A DNA stretch of 64,000 bases from Adiantum capillus-veneris. Its lineage: Eukaryota; Streptophyta; Polypodiopsida; Polypodiales; Pteridaceae. This document shows positions 44,301 to 57,400 of this stretch, one piece after another. Location: positions 2,853,001 to 2,917,000 of the forward strand of contig CM043963.1 in NCBI GenBank assembly GCA_014529385.2, in the 5' to 3' direction. The first letter of the stretch is position 1. Each line of letters starts with the position of its first letter. The position numbers and the translations under genes were made by a program. The notes under the pieces are model-generated. The model was not told the DNA's origin and did not search any database. It saw only the letters and a list, made by a program, of their open reading frames with translations.

Positions 44301-46075
44301 GGTAGTCATAAGAATATCATGATGCTAGCCTTGCACCCTTATGCTACACTAGCATACAAAATTGAGGCTCAAACTTAAGTTCAAGCTTAAAGATGTTATT
44401 CTATGCCCTTGGTATCCACAAGGATGTCATGAGGCTAGCCTTGCGTCCTAGTGTTACATTACCATACACCAGTGAATCTCAAACTTAAGTTTGAGCCTAA
44501 AGATGTTATTCTTTGCCCTTGGTAGCCACAAGTATTTCATGAGAGGTTGGCCTTTCATGGTAGTACTACACTAGAATATGTAAGCAAGCTTCAAACTTAA
44601 GTTAGAGCCTCTTGCCATTGTTGGCCACAAGGATGTCATGAGGCTAGCCTTGCACTTTAGTGCTTATACAATCGAGGCTCGAACTTAAGTTTGAGCCCAA
44701 AGGTGTTTCTCTATATGTTGTTGATAGTAGCCTCAAGGATGTCATGCGGCTAGCAATGCATGGTAGTGCTACATTAGCATAGGTAGACGAGGCTCAAACT
44801 TAAGTTTGAGCCTCTTGGCATTGGTAGCAACAATAATTTCATAAGGCTAGGTTTGCACCCTATATAAGGTATTGCTACACAAGCATATGCAATTGAGGCT
44901 CGAACTTAAGTTTGAGCCTAAAGGTGTCATTCTATGCCCTTGGTATCCTCATGAATGTCATGATACTAGTCTTTCATCCAAGTGCTACAGTAACATATTC
45001 AAGAGAGGATACACTAGCAAATGCACTTCAGGCTTGAACCTAAAGGTGTTTTTCTTTTCCCATAGTAGCCAAGGATTTCATAAAGCTAGACTTTCATGAC
45101 AGTGCTATACTAGCATGCATATGCAGTCGAGGAGCCTCTTAGCCTTGGTATCCATAAGGATATCATGATGCTAGGATTGCACCCTTGTGCTATACTAGCA
45201 CACACAATTGAGGCTCAAACTTAAGTTCAAGGTTAAAAGTGCTATTCTATTCCCTTGGTAGCCACAAGCACATCATGAGGCTAGCCTTTCATCCTAGTGT
45301 TACATTACTATATACCGATGAAGCTCAAAACTCAAGTTTGAGCCTAAAGGTGTAGGCAAAGAATAACACCTTTAGGCTCAAACTTAAGTTCAAGCCAATT
45401 CCATTGTTAGCCAGAAGGATATCAGGAGTCTAACCTTGCACCTTTAGTGCTACACTAGCATATGCAAGCAAGGCTCGAACTTAAGTTTCAGCCTAAAGGT
45501 GTTTCTCCATGCCCTTGGTAGTAGCATCAAGGGTGTCACGAGCTAGCCATGCATGATAGTGCTACATTATCATAGGTAGATCAGGCTCAAGTTTAAGCTT
45601 GGGCCTCTTGCCATTGGTAGCCACAAGGATGTCATAAGGCTAGGGTTGGCATCCTATATGAGCTAGTGCTATGCTAGCATACGCAGTTGAGGCTCAAACT
45701 TAAGTTCGAGCCTAAAAGTGTTATTTTATGCCCTTGGTATCCTCATGGATGTCAAGAGACTAGTCTTGCCCTAGTGTGACCATAGCATATTCATGTTAGG
45801 CTACATTAGCATTTGTACTTGAGGCTCTAACTTAAGTTCGAGCCTAAAGGTGTTATTTTATGTCCTAGGTATCTAAATGGAGGTCATGAGGCTAGTCTTG
45901 CACCCTAGTGCTACAATAGTATATTCAAGTGAGGTTCAAACTTAAGTTTAAGCCTAAAGGTGTTTTTATATGCCCTGTATAACCAGAAGGATGTCATGAG
46001 GCTCATGCTGCCCTTGGTAGCCTCTTAGGCTATTACTACAATATCATATGGAAATGAGCCTTGAAACGTAATGTT
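41370..46075 (+). repeat. Tandem array of about 40 palindrome-centred units
   Basis: Units of about 100-120 bp follow each other for 4.7 kb. A typical unit runs: GCTACACTAGCATATGCA, a G-A-G-G palindrome whose consensus is GCTCGAACTTAAGTTCGAGC with AG before and CT after (24-bp perfect palindrome), AAAGGTGTTATTCTATGCCC, TTGGTAGCCACAAGGATGTC, ATGAGGCTAGCCTTGCACCC. A shorter variant replaces the AAAGGTGTT segment with CTCTTGCCATTGG and alternates irregularly with the long one. More than twenty units keep the exact CTTAAG core; others are diverged. No coding frame persists. The array lies between B1 and B2. Confidence 0.93.
45350..45400 (-). repeat. Inverted piece inside the palindrome array
   Basis: At 45353-45396 GCAAAGAATAACACCTTTAG precedes the palindrome, which is the reverse complement of the CTAAAGGTGTTATTCTTTGC that normally follows it. 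Plus-orientation units flank it on both sides, so one short stretch has flipped at a palindrome. Confidence 0.8.
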
Positions 46076-47265
46076 AAATCTCAACCTTTTGCTAGCTTCA
46101 AAGAGCTCAAGAGAATAACTTGACGTCACTCGAAGGCATATTTAGGAATTTTAGAAAAAAAGTGCAAAAAAGGTAATACTTTACTTGTTTCCTTGAGAGG
46201 AAGTGAACATCGGTGTAGGATGCATTTTTTGTTTGCCTAAAGTTATTGAATGAGGGTTGATGTTTGAACAATGTGCCCAGCTGAAAGAAAATTGTTGGTT
46301 GAATGATGTACCTATATTTTTTGCTAAAAGATTGTTTACACGAATGTATGCTCACCAATGATGCACAAATGTTGATTGTTAGGTTGAATGATGTACCTAT
46401 CATGCATAGTTTCCCACCATGTGGATAGTCTTTCCATTCTACAAAAAGGTACTACAAAAAGTTTGAGTATCGAGTTTACACAAACTTGCAAATGAGGCTA
46501 TACTTTGGTAGACATCTTTATCCATTGGCAGCCTTGAAGTCCAATTTTTGATTCTCCAGCTCAAGCTTGATGTTGAGGTTGTGGTCCAAGTCCCAAAGAA
46601 TGCATGCTTTACCTCAAACTTGAGGTTGAGGTCCAACTTCCTTGTTCCAAGGATGAGGCCAAGCATGACACTTGTATACGAACCTAAATAAAGATTCAAC
46701 ACAAGCTACTAATTAGTGCTCGAAAAAAACTTATGCTTAATCCCACTTACAAGTTTTAACATCTACATAAAAGAATCCAATTTGAAGGTGCAAAAACCTA
46801 CAGAAATTAAAAGATTTTAGAGAAATCCAGTGTAAAAACCTATAAATATAATCAAATTCCCTCTTAAATTTCTCTTATGTAGGTTTTTCAAGCTTTTGAA
46901 AAAAATTATTTTAGTAAAATTCCCTCTTAAATTTCTCTTATCTAGGCTTTACAAGCTTTTGAAAAAAGTTTATTCCTAGCACTGTAGTATTAATGCAAAA
47001 GAACACTTGCTCCTAGCAAAAGTGCACTAATAATTATGGAAAGAACACGCTGGCAAAAGTGCACTTCATTTGAAATTCAAAACTAACGTCAAAGAAGATC
47101 GAAAGGGAATGGACATGGTGTTTCTCCATCCATGAATCGCATCTCCACATACGTAGGTGATCTCTCCAAGAGTACGTCATTGCTCACGCAGCTGTGTGCG
47201 CACCCTAGTATCCCTCGCATCTGTGATCTCCTCCTCTGTGCGTGCCTTAGAATCCCTCAGACGTT
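46076..47265. other. Spacer, nothing recognised except small repeats
   Basis: No gene seen. A 63-64 bp direct repeat (AAATTCCCTCTTAAATTTCT, then TCTTAT and AAGCTTTTGAAAAAA) occurs at about 46854 and 46918. GGTTGAATGATGTACCTAT is repeated near 46297 and 46382. The last 5 bases (ACGTT, 47261-47265) are the left target duplication of B2. Confidence 0.5.
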
Positions 47266-47850
47266 TGTTAACCCTCACGGCTCACGGACACCCCATCACC
47301 TACAACGGACGTGTATTATGTATTTGGTAGAGTCAGGTACCGGGCTTGTCGGACCAATAGGAAAAGGGTAAGAGTGATCGCCGATGAGAGGCGCACTCTA
47401 ACTGGGACATTCAAGGGATTAGTTGGCTAAGCATGGGCGCCCAAGTGTGAATGGGGTGAGCTCATATAAAAGCCAACTAAACCTAAAATTGACTCATTCT
47501 CTCATTTGTGCAATAGAAGAGTGCTCTTGCTCCATCTCCATCTCCATCTTCTTCTTCTTCACCTCCTTGTGTGTGTGTGTATGTGAGAGAGAGAGAGAGG
47601 GAGAGTGTGTGTGCGATCGAGCATTATGAAGGAACGACGGCGGTGAAGCGGTTGAGCGCGGCACGACTGCAGCTTCTTCTTCATCGCGGCGAGGAATCCA
47701 CCACAAAGGCGAGCGTAGAGCGGTGAGTGACACACCCTTTGCTCTCTTGAGCTTGCTAGTTTAGGCTTGTTGTGTGCTTGGAGCCATTTGTGGCTCGCAC
47801 ACGGTGTATCGGCAAGTCCCTTGCTTCGACAGTGCGGCAAGGAGCGCACA
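47266..47850 (+). repeat. 5' LTR of B2
   Basis: 585 bp, TGTTAACCCTCACGG...GAGCGCACA; TATAAAAG box at 47465-47472; (GT)n(GA)n tract at about 47570-47600. Confidence 0.95.
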
Positions 47851-47854
47851 TTTT

Positions 47855-47872
47855 TGGCGCCGCTACCGGGGA
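47855..47872 (+). other. Primer binding site, tRNA-Asp type (B2)
   Basis: TGGCGCCGCTACCGGGGA, four bases after the LTR; two mismatches to the tRNA-Asp complement, one more than B1. Confidence 0.8.
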
Positions 47873-48700
47873 AATGCCCTACACTAAGCTTGGTTAAGCA
47901 CTTTACGCTTTCTTGTGATGCAATTTCAATTGAAGGATTTGTGAACAAGGAAGGTGTGTGGTTGTGTGGAGAAGGATTTGTGAAGAAGGAAGGTGTGTGG
48001 TTGTGTGGAGAAGATTTTTGTTACACTGTACTGTCTTTTTTGTTTTCTGTAAAGAAGGAGTTACAATTTTTTTGCAATGTACTGTTAGAATTAAGGTATT
48101 AGCTATGGAATGTTAGTTCTGTAAGGTTCAATGTTAGTTCTGTAAGGTTAGTTTTGTAGATCTGTTAGCTATTGTAGTACTGTGTAAACAGTGTTAGAGT
48201 GTGTGTGGCAGTATCTCTATTAGCTGTAGGTAGATAAGTTAGGTGTAGGTTAAGTGTGTGTGCGAGCGCACGCGGCGCGGCCGCGGCGACTTCTTTTTTT
48301 TTTTTTTATCTTTTAAAAAAAAGTTATTTTAAAAAGAAGGATCGGGCTGGGGATCATTCCCCAAGCTCAAGCCCAAACCCAGACCTCAGTCCTCAGTTAT
48401 AAAATATAGTTTATACACCTTTTTATATTTAAAAACTATTTTTAGGATTTCGAGGACTATAAAGACTATTTTTAGGATTTCGAGGGCTTCACGTAGCCGA
48501 ATAGGGAGTTGTAAAGCACGGCACGTTCCTTTAGCCAAAACGCTTGTCTTGAGCTATTACACGCCATATTTTGTGGCTTGGTTACAAAAAATAACCAAGA
48601 ATAATGAAAAACTCGAGTTATAAACACATCCAAAAAAAAAAAAAACTAAGTGAGCGGCCTTCACGGGCACTCACCAACGCGCTTAGAGTGTGGAAGTCAT
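47873..48700 (+). other. Leader of B2
   Basis: The first 60 bases match B1, then the sequences diverge. A 39-bp tandem duplication starts at 47932 and 47971 (GAAGGATTTGTGAA...GGTTGTGTGGA). A CCCAAG-like run at 48360-48395 and the conserved family block at 48510-48571 precede the Gag start. A T-run (48293-48307) and A-run (48630-48643) are also present. Confidence 0.7.
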
Positions 48701-51700
48701 ATGAACCTACGCTCTGGACGAGTGTTAGAGCACGACCATATTGGTAGTGCCTCCATTTACGCGGGCACCCATTGTTCCTCCACCCTAGGTTCTGGACCTT
48801 CGGCCGGGACTCAAGGTAGCGCGACCCAAGATCCTCATATCGCGTCTAGTGATTCTTCCTCTGACTACGAAGTCATGGAGGGGTATCCTACACCAAACCC
48901 TGTTAGTTCAAGTCAAGACATGCATGCCATGGGCCCACGGCCCGAGTCCAGCATGTTTAGCCGCTTAAAAGAGACCCTTAGTAGAGCTACTCGCTCCGAA
49001 CATGCGGTTAATGAAATAAATGAAGGGAGTGGGGAAGTAAATTCGTCATTCATGCCTAAAATGGACCCTATGCTTCTTGAGAGTGTGCATGTGAATGTTC
49101 CATCCACTGCACCTCCTGATCCTTTAGGACTATCTCCCTCTGAGGTTTTACTACCCGATGGTAGGAGTCTTGCCGAAGTACAAGAGATCGAACGCTATAT
49201 GCAAGCAACAAGGGAGAGGGAAATTGAGAACCTACAAGGGCTAGAACAAAGTCGAGCCCTGAAAGCAAAGGCTCCTATGAAAACAATCATGCCAGCCGAG
49301 CAACCGAGTGCTCCCAAGGTAGCAGTCACGGAGGGGCAAGCTATGGGGAGCAATAACGCTTCCACTTCAAGGGAAACCTCCAGCACGCCAGGCCTAGATG
49401 GGATATTCCTAAACGAATATTGGGAGTATGACCTACAAGCAGAATCTTTAACTGATCGGTACACAGGACACACCTATCATGTGGCTTGGTTAGATGTTCT
49501 ACAATCCACATCGGGTGCTACTAGCATAGATGAGCAACAACAGAAAGTCTGTGATGTCATCCATAGGATTGTCGAGTTAGAAAGACAGAACACAGGGATC
49601 AACAGGCCTTCAACAGGCCTAATGAGATTCTTAGATACGGGAAAGGCCAACCAACCAACCCTATCACAAATGGAGACTCCCTCAGTGAGCCCCATTGATC
49701 CTCCATATGTTGTTTTGCCAAGAGCCTCAGCACAATCTGAGCCCACAAGTGGCAGCTTTACCTTCCCAGATCTAGCTCATCTTTCTCTTAATGACACTAC
49801 GGCTACCATGCATATCCCAGTGGTGAGCATGACAAGAAGTACACCATGCAGTTCATTTGTTAACACTGCGCCGATGCCTAGTAGCACAGTGCCCCCAACT
49901 ATACCTACATGTATGTATCAATCATGTGCACCTGTCGTACCTCAGCCTCATGTAGCTCCTACACCTCCGATTATTCCAAGAGCTTACAATCCACAATGGA
50001 ATTATCCAAGCTCTTATACAAGTGGAGCCATGCCATTTAATAATAACATGCCATATCAGGCACCCCCTATGCCTAGGGCCACGCCTGTAAACTTTGGACC
50101 ACCATCTGGTACACCACCATACAAAATATGGGACCCAAGAGCCGCGCGTATGCCAAGGCCAAGGCCAACTCCCATCTCACATGTGGTTCCAGGAGCACAT
50201 ACACCCATTATACCTGCTCAAATAGGAGATTTGGCAGCATTTGCTCAAACTATCGGTCGCTCTATTGCAGAAAACATGCGTAGTGCACCTGATAGAGAGC
50301 CTAGGAGCAAGGCAGTTCAAGTAGCTAAGCTCACACAGAAATTCAATGGAGACGGAGATGCTAGAAAGAATATGGAAGTCTTTGAACATGTGTGCGATTC
50401 CTTGGAAGAGCACAATGAGCTACATAAGTGTAAGGCTTTGAGTTTGACCCTAAGCGGAAAGGCTGGAGATTGGTATAGAACCTTAAGAGTAGAAGAGAAA
50501 AAGATCTACTCTACTCTTAGGAGACTGTTCTTAAAAGAATACATACGAGAGGGAGTACTTTGGGGTGTAGCCTCTCAGCTCCAGAAAACCCAACGAGAAG
50601 AAGGTGAATCCGTGAGAGACTTCATTAGTCACCTAAAGAATTTGAATTCTCGATGCAATCCAAACCAGCGACTCAACAACAACCAATTGCTCGATAGATT
50701 CATTAGGGGACTACGACATGAAAGTATCTATAATGGCCTAGTCATTAGAGGTATCACTACTTGGGAAGCAGTGACCATGAATGCAATCCAATTGGAGGAT
50801 AATTTAATGATTGCAGGAGAAAGAGTGTCTGCCGAGCCGAAGTCTAGTAGCTCACAAGCATCAGGGCATGAGCCAATGAAGATAAAGCCAATCGTGAAAG
50901 AGCAAACGATATCTGAGATGACTTTGGCAGATCTCACCAAGGCCATCCAAGAAATCCTTAGGGGTAATCGTGCTCCACAAAACACTCATATGTATCCAAG
51001 AAAGGAGCAACAATGGTGCTCAATTTGCTTGCGCCCACATACTACGAGTGAATGCCCTACTTTCAGAGTAAAGTTTAACGGGACTTGTAACGCGTGTGGT
51101 AGGTATGGCCATCAAGCGAAGGATTGCCTAATGCTTAAACGCATCATGGAAAATAGACCGCCTATAGCTTGGGCAGACTCACCTCGAGTTCCTGCATTGA
51201 TGCCTACCCCACCCATGGAGCAACAGTTGCCATTACAGCACATGGTCCCTAGAACCCAAAATGTGGTCCAAACCACACCGTTGCCACCTCCAGTGCTAGG
51301 ACCGCAACCCCCTCATCCAAGAGTTACACCTATGAACCAAATAGGTTGCGAGTCATCTAGTACTTATGTAGATTGCGAAGAGGACATAGACTCTAGTATC
51401 ACCTATGGAGTCGACATGCTTGAGGAGTGTCCCATGTACTATATGGAAGACCATTGGGGACAAATCAAACCAGTATATCAAGCTACTGCGCTAGCAGCAA
51501 GAGGCCAAAACATTAATAGTTTTGTCAGGAGACCACCTCTTCAGTGCTACGAATGTGGTGGACCACATCGAGTAGCTGAGTGCCCCATTAGAATGCAAAA
51601 GAATGTTGCACTAATGCAAACAAGTCAAGGGAGTGCATTGGCAATGCCAATACTCATTTGTAATTTTTGTGTCATAGATCATTTGATCGCACAGTGTCCT

Positions 51701-53097
51701 AACAATCCAAACGCACCGAAAATCACACCATTGAACTTAATAGAGATTGTTGATGGGACACCACCAACTATAAACATAGCACCAGTGAATGCACTCACAC
51801 GGTCGATGCTCCAAAAGCAAAATTACTTCCTCGAAGAGAGAGATGCTGCATCCATTGGCCAAGCGAGAAAGAAGAAAACACGAAGAAAGAAATCCCTTAA
51901 TGGTTCTAGCTCAAAACCTAGTTCAAAGACTAATATAGGGACAGGAGAGGATCCCGTGTATACGAATGACCCTGAGGATGACTCAGATTCGATAGAGACC
52001 ACGGAGACCAAAACTATAACAACAAAGGAAAAAGCCAGTGAGGAGGATGACGAGAGGGAATTACGACGAACACCAAAAGAGTATTCAAAGTTAAACCACC
52101 CAGTCGTGAACCCCCAAGATAAGCCACGAGAGACAAAAAATGAGGATTGCAAGAGAAATATTGGAACCTATCCAAACCCAACAGTGGAAATTGAACGAGT
52201 CCAACAACTGAGGGGTTTAGTGGAAGAAACTCAACGAACATTAGAACCTGAACCCAAACATATCCAGATGTCGGACACAGTGTTTCCCACACAAGTTCAA
52301 CCTCACAAGAACTACAGGCCGTTAGCTATACCCAGTATCATTCAGGAAGAGAGTGAGGGTAGGACATCTGAAAGTGGACACATACCTTTCCTGCTAGAGA
52401 GAATGTTTGGTGAGGGAATGCCCGACCCCCTTGAGGAAGTGGAGATTCCATCTTCACCATTCTCTTGTCAGGGTCCTACATGCCACAAGATGCCATTAAA
52501 TGTTGCCAAATTGATGGATTTCATGTCTTCAGAAGTTAGAACCACCATCATGTCCAAACTATATAAAGACCCCGAGCTAGTCTCAGCTCTTCGAGCCTTC
52601 CTCAATGGAGAATTACAGGCCGGATTACCACAGTTTGCACATATGAACAAACCTGACTCGGTAATGAATGATGAGGAACATTTAGCACCACCATCTGACC
52701 TAGCGGGACATGAATCTATAATTGAAGTACCCGTTAACAAGTTGGGGCAATACTTTGAAGGTGATGAATCTAATGCTACTCTACCAATCACTACTAAAGG
52801 ATTAACTGTAAAGGGGGTCCTTGAAGGTGGTGCGGGAGTCAGCATGGTGACAAGAGTTGTTGGGAGTCTATGGGGCGACCTCACCTTGAAGCCACAAGCG
52901 TAGTGGTAAAAATGGCTAATGCATCTATTGTTACGCCTATTGGAATGCTAAAGGATCTCAGAATCAAGGTCTTGGGACACAAGGTAAGGCAGACTTTCAT
53001 TGTTATGGATTTTTCCAAGCATCCTATGTCATTTGAGATGATCTTAGGGCGTCCATTCATGAGGGAAGCAAAAATGGTGCATGACTAGTCCAAAAAC
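48701..53097 (+). pseudogene. Gag-protease polyprotein of B2, 5' part
   Basis: One frame is open for 1400 codons from MNLRSGRVLEH at 48701 (aligned with the B1 start; an in-frame ATG at 48650 also exists) to 52903. Capsid-like domain with AGDWYRTLR and EYIREGVLWGVASQLQKTQR (about residues 585-700). Four zinc knuckles begin at residues 773 (CSICLRPHTTSEC), 796 (CNACGRYGHQAKDC), 949 (CYECGGPHRVAEC) and 987 (CNFCVIDHLIAQC); basic KKKTRRKKS; retropepsin-like GVLEGGAGVS near 52815, where the catalytic Asp of B1 is Glu. A one-base deletion near 52850 moves the protease to the next frame (52870-53088), which ends at a TAG replacing the Trp codon of B1. D is inserted at 53097. Gag could still be made; the protease is dead. 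Confidence 0.88.
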
Positions 53098-53284
53098 TGT
53101 TGGGTTAAAGGCCCGTGTGCCTGGCTGCCCGTTGTTCAGCCGCCCATGTACAGTCATTCATTTACTCATTCATAATAACTATACTTACTACTACACATTG
53201 TAGTGTGAGTGCCGCCCCGCCACACACTGTGTCTATCTCCTTCTTCGTGCTGGCTCTCTGTGTGTGTGCTCTCCGATCCCAACA
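53098..53284 (+). repeat. 5' LTR of D
   Basis: 187 bp. Contains a small hairpin ACTACA-CAT-TGTAGT. Confidence 0.95.
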
Positions 53285-53286
53285 AG

Positions 53287-53298
53287 TGGTATCAGAGC
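53287..53298 (+). other. Primer binding site, initiator tRNA-Met (D)
   Basis: TGGTATCAGAGC two bases after the LTR; exact canonical site. Confidence 0.95.
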
Positions 53299-54484
53299 TT
53301 GGTAGTGAGAGCATTGAGAGCTTCATCATCATTGTTGAGTGTGTTGAAACTTGCTGCTGTTTCATTGCCGTTTTTTGGTTTCGCGCACGCGCGCATTTCT
53401 AAAGAGCAGAAGGTTTTTCTGAGCTTGGCATTGGAAGGTTCAGCACTCCGCGAGTATTTTCAGCAGGCGTCCTGGGGTTTAACCCCCCTTTCGGAGCCAT
53501 TCGTGCTATTAGAAATCCCATCCGAGCTACAGACTAGGAGCTGCGTTTTTCAGCTCTCTTTGGTAGTTTTCTACTGCCATAGCTTCCATAGCCATTACAG
53601 GTGCCATTGTTGTAGTGTCTTCCACTTACGTGAGCCCACAGCTCATTTGAGAGTGTGTAGCCTCTTCTTGGAGTGGCCTCGTACACACAGATAGAGTGGG
53701 AGTTTGGCGACATTGTCTTCTTCGACTACAGGTACAGGTACAGGTGCAGGTACAGGTACAGGTACAGGTACGGGTACAGGTTACAGGTTACAGGTTACAG
53801 GGAGCGGGAGCTTTGGATACAGGTTTCTTCTGTGGTTACAAAACATGTATTTTGACTGTCGGACAGCCATGTATATGGTTGTGGTTTGAGTGGGAGCTTC
53901 TACTCTTCTGGTCAGTCTGTTTATGCGTGTTCTTGAGCTACACGTTGACATCATCTATGTATGTTGATGGATGTGGATATGGCAGTTTGACAGACACTCT
54001 TTATGCATGATATTGTGGAGATTTGGTTCACTTATACATAGAGAGGGTTTTCTCTTGCTTGCAGTGTTGCGGTTTGAGTACGGACAGGTACTTGGTTGAC
54101 AGTAGAGATTGGACTTCGTTGAGCTTGTGCATTGCTTATATGCTCACTTGGATCCATTTATGCTCACGGATTTGTGTAAGCTTGGTCAGCTTATGTCTCT
54201 ATTGTGGTTATTCAGACATGGAGTATGTTTATGCCTCTATGACAGCTCATTGTTGATGCATTTTGTGGCACGGTTTGCCTAGGCCGGTTGAGTTACAGGT
54301 GTCACGGGTTTATGCATTTGTTTGTGGATTTCTACGTACGTTTTTTGACCATATTATGGGCTGATTTATACTCTATGCGTTTGCTCTTTGATTGAGCAGC
54401 AGGTGTTGTCAGATTTGCAACACTACTTTGTTGTGGCAGTTTGTTGGTTGGTTACAGGTTTCTCATTGTTGCATTCTTGTTGTA
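53299..54484 (+). other. Leader of D with hexamer minisatellite
   Basis: 1.2 kb without a convincing frame. At 53728-53798 ACAGGT repeats about eleven times with drift (GCAGGT, ACGGGT), then changes to TTACAGG heptamers. Confidence 0.75.
53728..53798 (+). repeat. (ACAGGT)n minisatellite
   Basis: About 70 bp of ACAGGT hexamers and TTACAGG heptamers in the D leader. The repeat creates many AG|GT junction strings. Confidence 0.9.
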
Positions 54485-57400
54485 ATGGGCACTAAAGAGG
54501 ACACAGTTTTCAATATTGAGAAGTTGGATGGTGCTAACTTCTCATATTGGAAAGATCAGATTTGGGATGTCTTGGTGCAGAAGAAACAGATTCGACCTCT
54601 AAAGTTGCAGGGAGTTAAGCCAGAGAACATGGAGAGGGATGATTGGGAGGAGTTGGATGAGATGTGCAGGTCTACCATTAGGCTTTCCCTTTCAAAGTCT
54701 GTTTATTACAATGTGAAAGATGCACAGGGTGGAGCTTATGAGCTATGGCAGCGGATTTGCGATATGTATGATAAGCATTCGGCTGCTTCTATGGTGTATT
54801 GGATTAAAAAGCTTATTGATTTGCGAATGGAGGAAGGTGCTTCCATGAATGCGCATTTGAATGAGTTCAATACAATTTTCAGCCAACTTGCTACGCAAAA
54901 AATTACGTTTGAGGACAATGTAAAAGCTATGTTTTTACTTGTCACGTTGCCTTAGTCATGGGACACATTTAGGATAGCCATAAGTAACTCGGTTCCTGCG
55001 GATGAGTTGACAAGTACTAATGTGGAGTCTAGTCTTCTCACGGAAGAGATTAATCGAAAGAATAATGCAGGTAGTAAGTCTTCTAGTGCAATGGTTGTCA
55101 GAGGCAGGACTATGGACAAGTATAAGTCCAACAGGGGTAAATCTAGAAGCAAGTCCCGTGCAGGCACAAGTAAAAAGGATGTGGAATGTTTTCATTGTGG
55201 TAGAAAAGGCCATTTCAAACAGGATTGCTACAAGTGGAAAAGGGAAAATGGAGATGGTAAGAAGAAAGACCATGATGCTAAGGACAAGCCTAAGTCCAAT
55301 GTCAAGATTGAGGAGTTAAATGCAACATAGGGAGAGTGTAGCTCTCAAGATGACCATGTATGTGCTCCGACTAGTGCTACTAGTGAAGAGCTTGGTGATG
55401 TGTTGCTTGCATCCTATTTTGATGACGCTTTTCTTCTCACTCATGAGCGTAGTATGCCTATGGATTGGGTCATTGACAGTGGTGCTTCCTTTCACGTTAC
55501 GCCTCATAGGTCGTGGTTTCATGACTATGATGCTTCGAGCACAGGTACTGTCAGGATTGCCGATGGGCGTTCTATGCAGATTCATGGCATTGGGGATATT
55601 CATTTGGCTATGCCAAACTCTACTACGTTTGTCTTGCAGCATGTGCGTCATGTGCCGGCTCTTGCAAAAAGCTTGATTAGTGTGGGTCAGTTGGATTCAC
55701 TTGGTTTCAATGTATCTTTTGGTGATGGAGGTTGGAAGATCACTAAGGGCAGCATTGTTTTGGTTAAAGGTGCTAAGAGGAATACGTTGTATTCCCTTTG
55801 TGTAGCTAGTGTGGCTGATCACATTGTGGGGATCACTGAGCAACCTCCTGCTTCTTTATGGCATCAACGTTTGGGGCATATGTCACTGAAAGGTTTGAAG
55901 TTGTTGGCACGTGCGGATTACATTCCCGTTTCAGATTTTGGTGGTTTTGAGTTTTTTGATCATTGCCTTTATGGTCGACATGCTCGGTCTTCTCATAAGA
56001 AGAGTGTTCCACACAGATCTTTGGAAAAGCTAGCTTTGGTGCATAGTGATGTATGTGGGCCGATGCCCAATGCTTCTCTTGGAGGTGCTATGTACTTCGT
56101 TACATTCATTGATGATGCTAGCAGGAAGGTATGGGCATACCCCATTCGTAAGAAGGATATGGTGTTTGATATATTTAAGCAATGGTTGGCTCTTGTTGAG
56201 AACCAATCAGGTTGTAAGTTGAAGTGCTTACGTACGGACAATGGGGGTGAATTTATGTCTCATGCTTTCACAACATTATGTGTTGAGAAGGGTATACGGC
56301 GCGAGCTTAGTGCTCCCTATACACCTCCTCAAAATGGTGTGGCAGAGCGCATGAACAGGACTATACAGGAAAAAGTCCATAGTATGCTTTCTATGGCTGG
56401 TTTGTCAAATGGATTTTGGGCTGAAGCTGTTGCCACTTCTGTGCATTTGATAAATCGTTCACCTAGTGTTCCTTTGGGCTTCAAAGTGCCTGAAGAGGTA
56501 TGGACAGGTTTGACACCTTCGTATGGTCACCTTCGTGTTTTTGGCTGTGAAGCTTATGTACATGTACCTAAGGCAAAACGCAGCAAATTGGATCCAAAGA
56601 GCAAGAGATATATCTTCTTGGGTTATGGTAGCTCTGGTGAGATGGGTTATCGATTGTGGGATCCTATTGACAGGAAGATTGTGCGTAGCCATGATGTTGT
56701 TTTTCATGAGGACTCTATGTATAGAGCATCACCGCGAACGGTTGAGGTTCGGCGTGTGATATTTGAGGAGGATGGTCATCGGTATGATGGTCCATGGCTG
56801 CTCGTGGGCAGCCCATTGTCCCTCAAGTGGGAGATCAGCCCTTGTTGGGAGATCATGTAGATGTGGGACAGCCAGATGCACCTCCTGCACAGTCTTTGAG
56901 GCGTTCAGAGCGGCGTGCAAGACAGCCTCAGCGTTTTGTTCCTTCTATGGATTATGTATTGTTGACTGATTGCGGGGAGCCATCATGTTATGATGAGGCC
57001 ATGTCTAGTGTTGACAAGCTCAAGTGGGAGCAGGCTATGCAGTCAGAGATGGATTCGTTGATCCAAAATGAAACGTGGGAGCTTACTCCTTTGCCAAAGG
57101 GTAAGAAGGCACTACCATGCAAGTGGGTTTACAAGATAAAACTGTGTTCAATGGATGCAAAGCCTAGGTACAAAGCAAGGCTTGTGGCTAAAGGATTCAA
57201 GCAACAGAAGGGCATTGATTTTGACGAGATCTTCTCCCCAGTGGTGAAGATGTCTACTTTGCGTATGTTGTTTGCCTTGGTAGCTACAGAAGACATGGAG
57301 TTGAAGCAAATGGATGTAAAGACAGCTTTCTTACATCCGGACTTGCACGAGGATTTGTACATGGAGCAACCAAGTGGGTTTGTTATTCATGGTTCAAAGA

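Noticed and set aside
41370-46075. Regularly spaced palindromic repeats resembling a CRISPR array
   Set aside because: The intervals are themselves repeats, not unique spacers; unit length is about 110 bp and the genome is a plant nuclear one.
46439-46702. 87-codon minus-strand open frame
   Set aside because: Low-complexity, no recognisable domain, lies in spacer next to the array; length is within chance expectation.
54953-54955. TAG in Gag of D as a programmed readthrough stop
   Set aside because: It lies inside the capsid, ahead of the knuckle, a second TAG follows at 55328, and a frameshift breaks pol; mutation explains it better.
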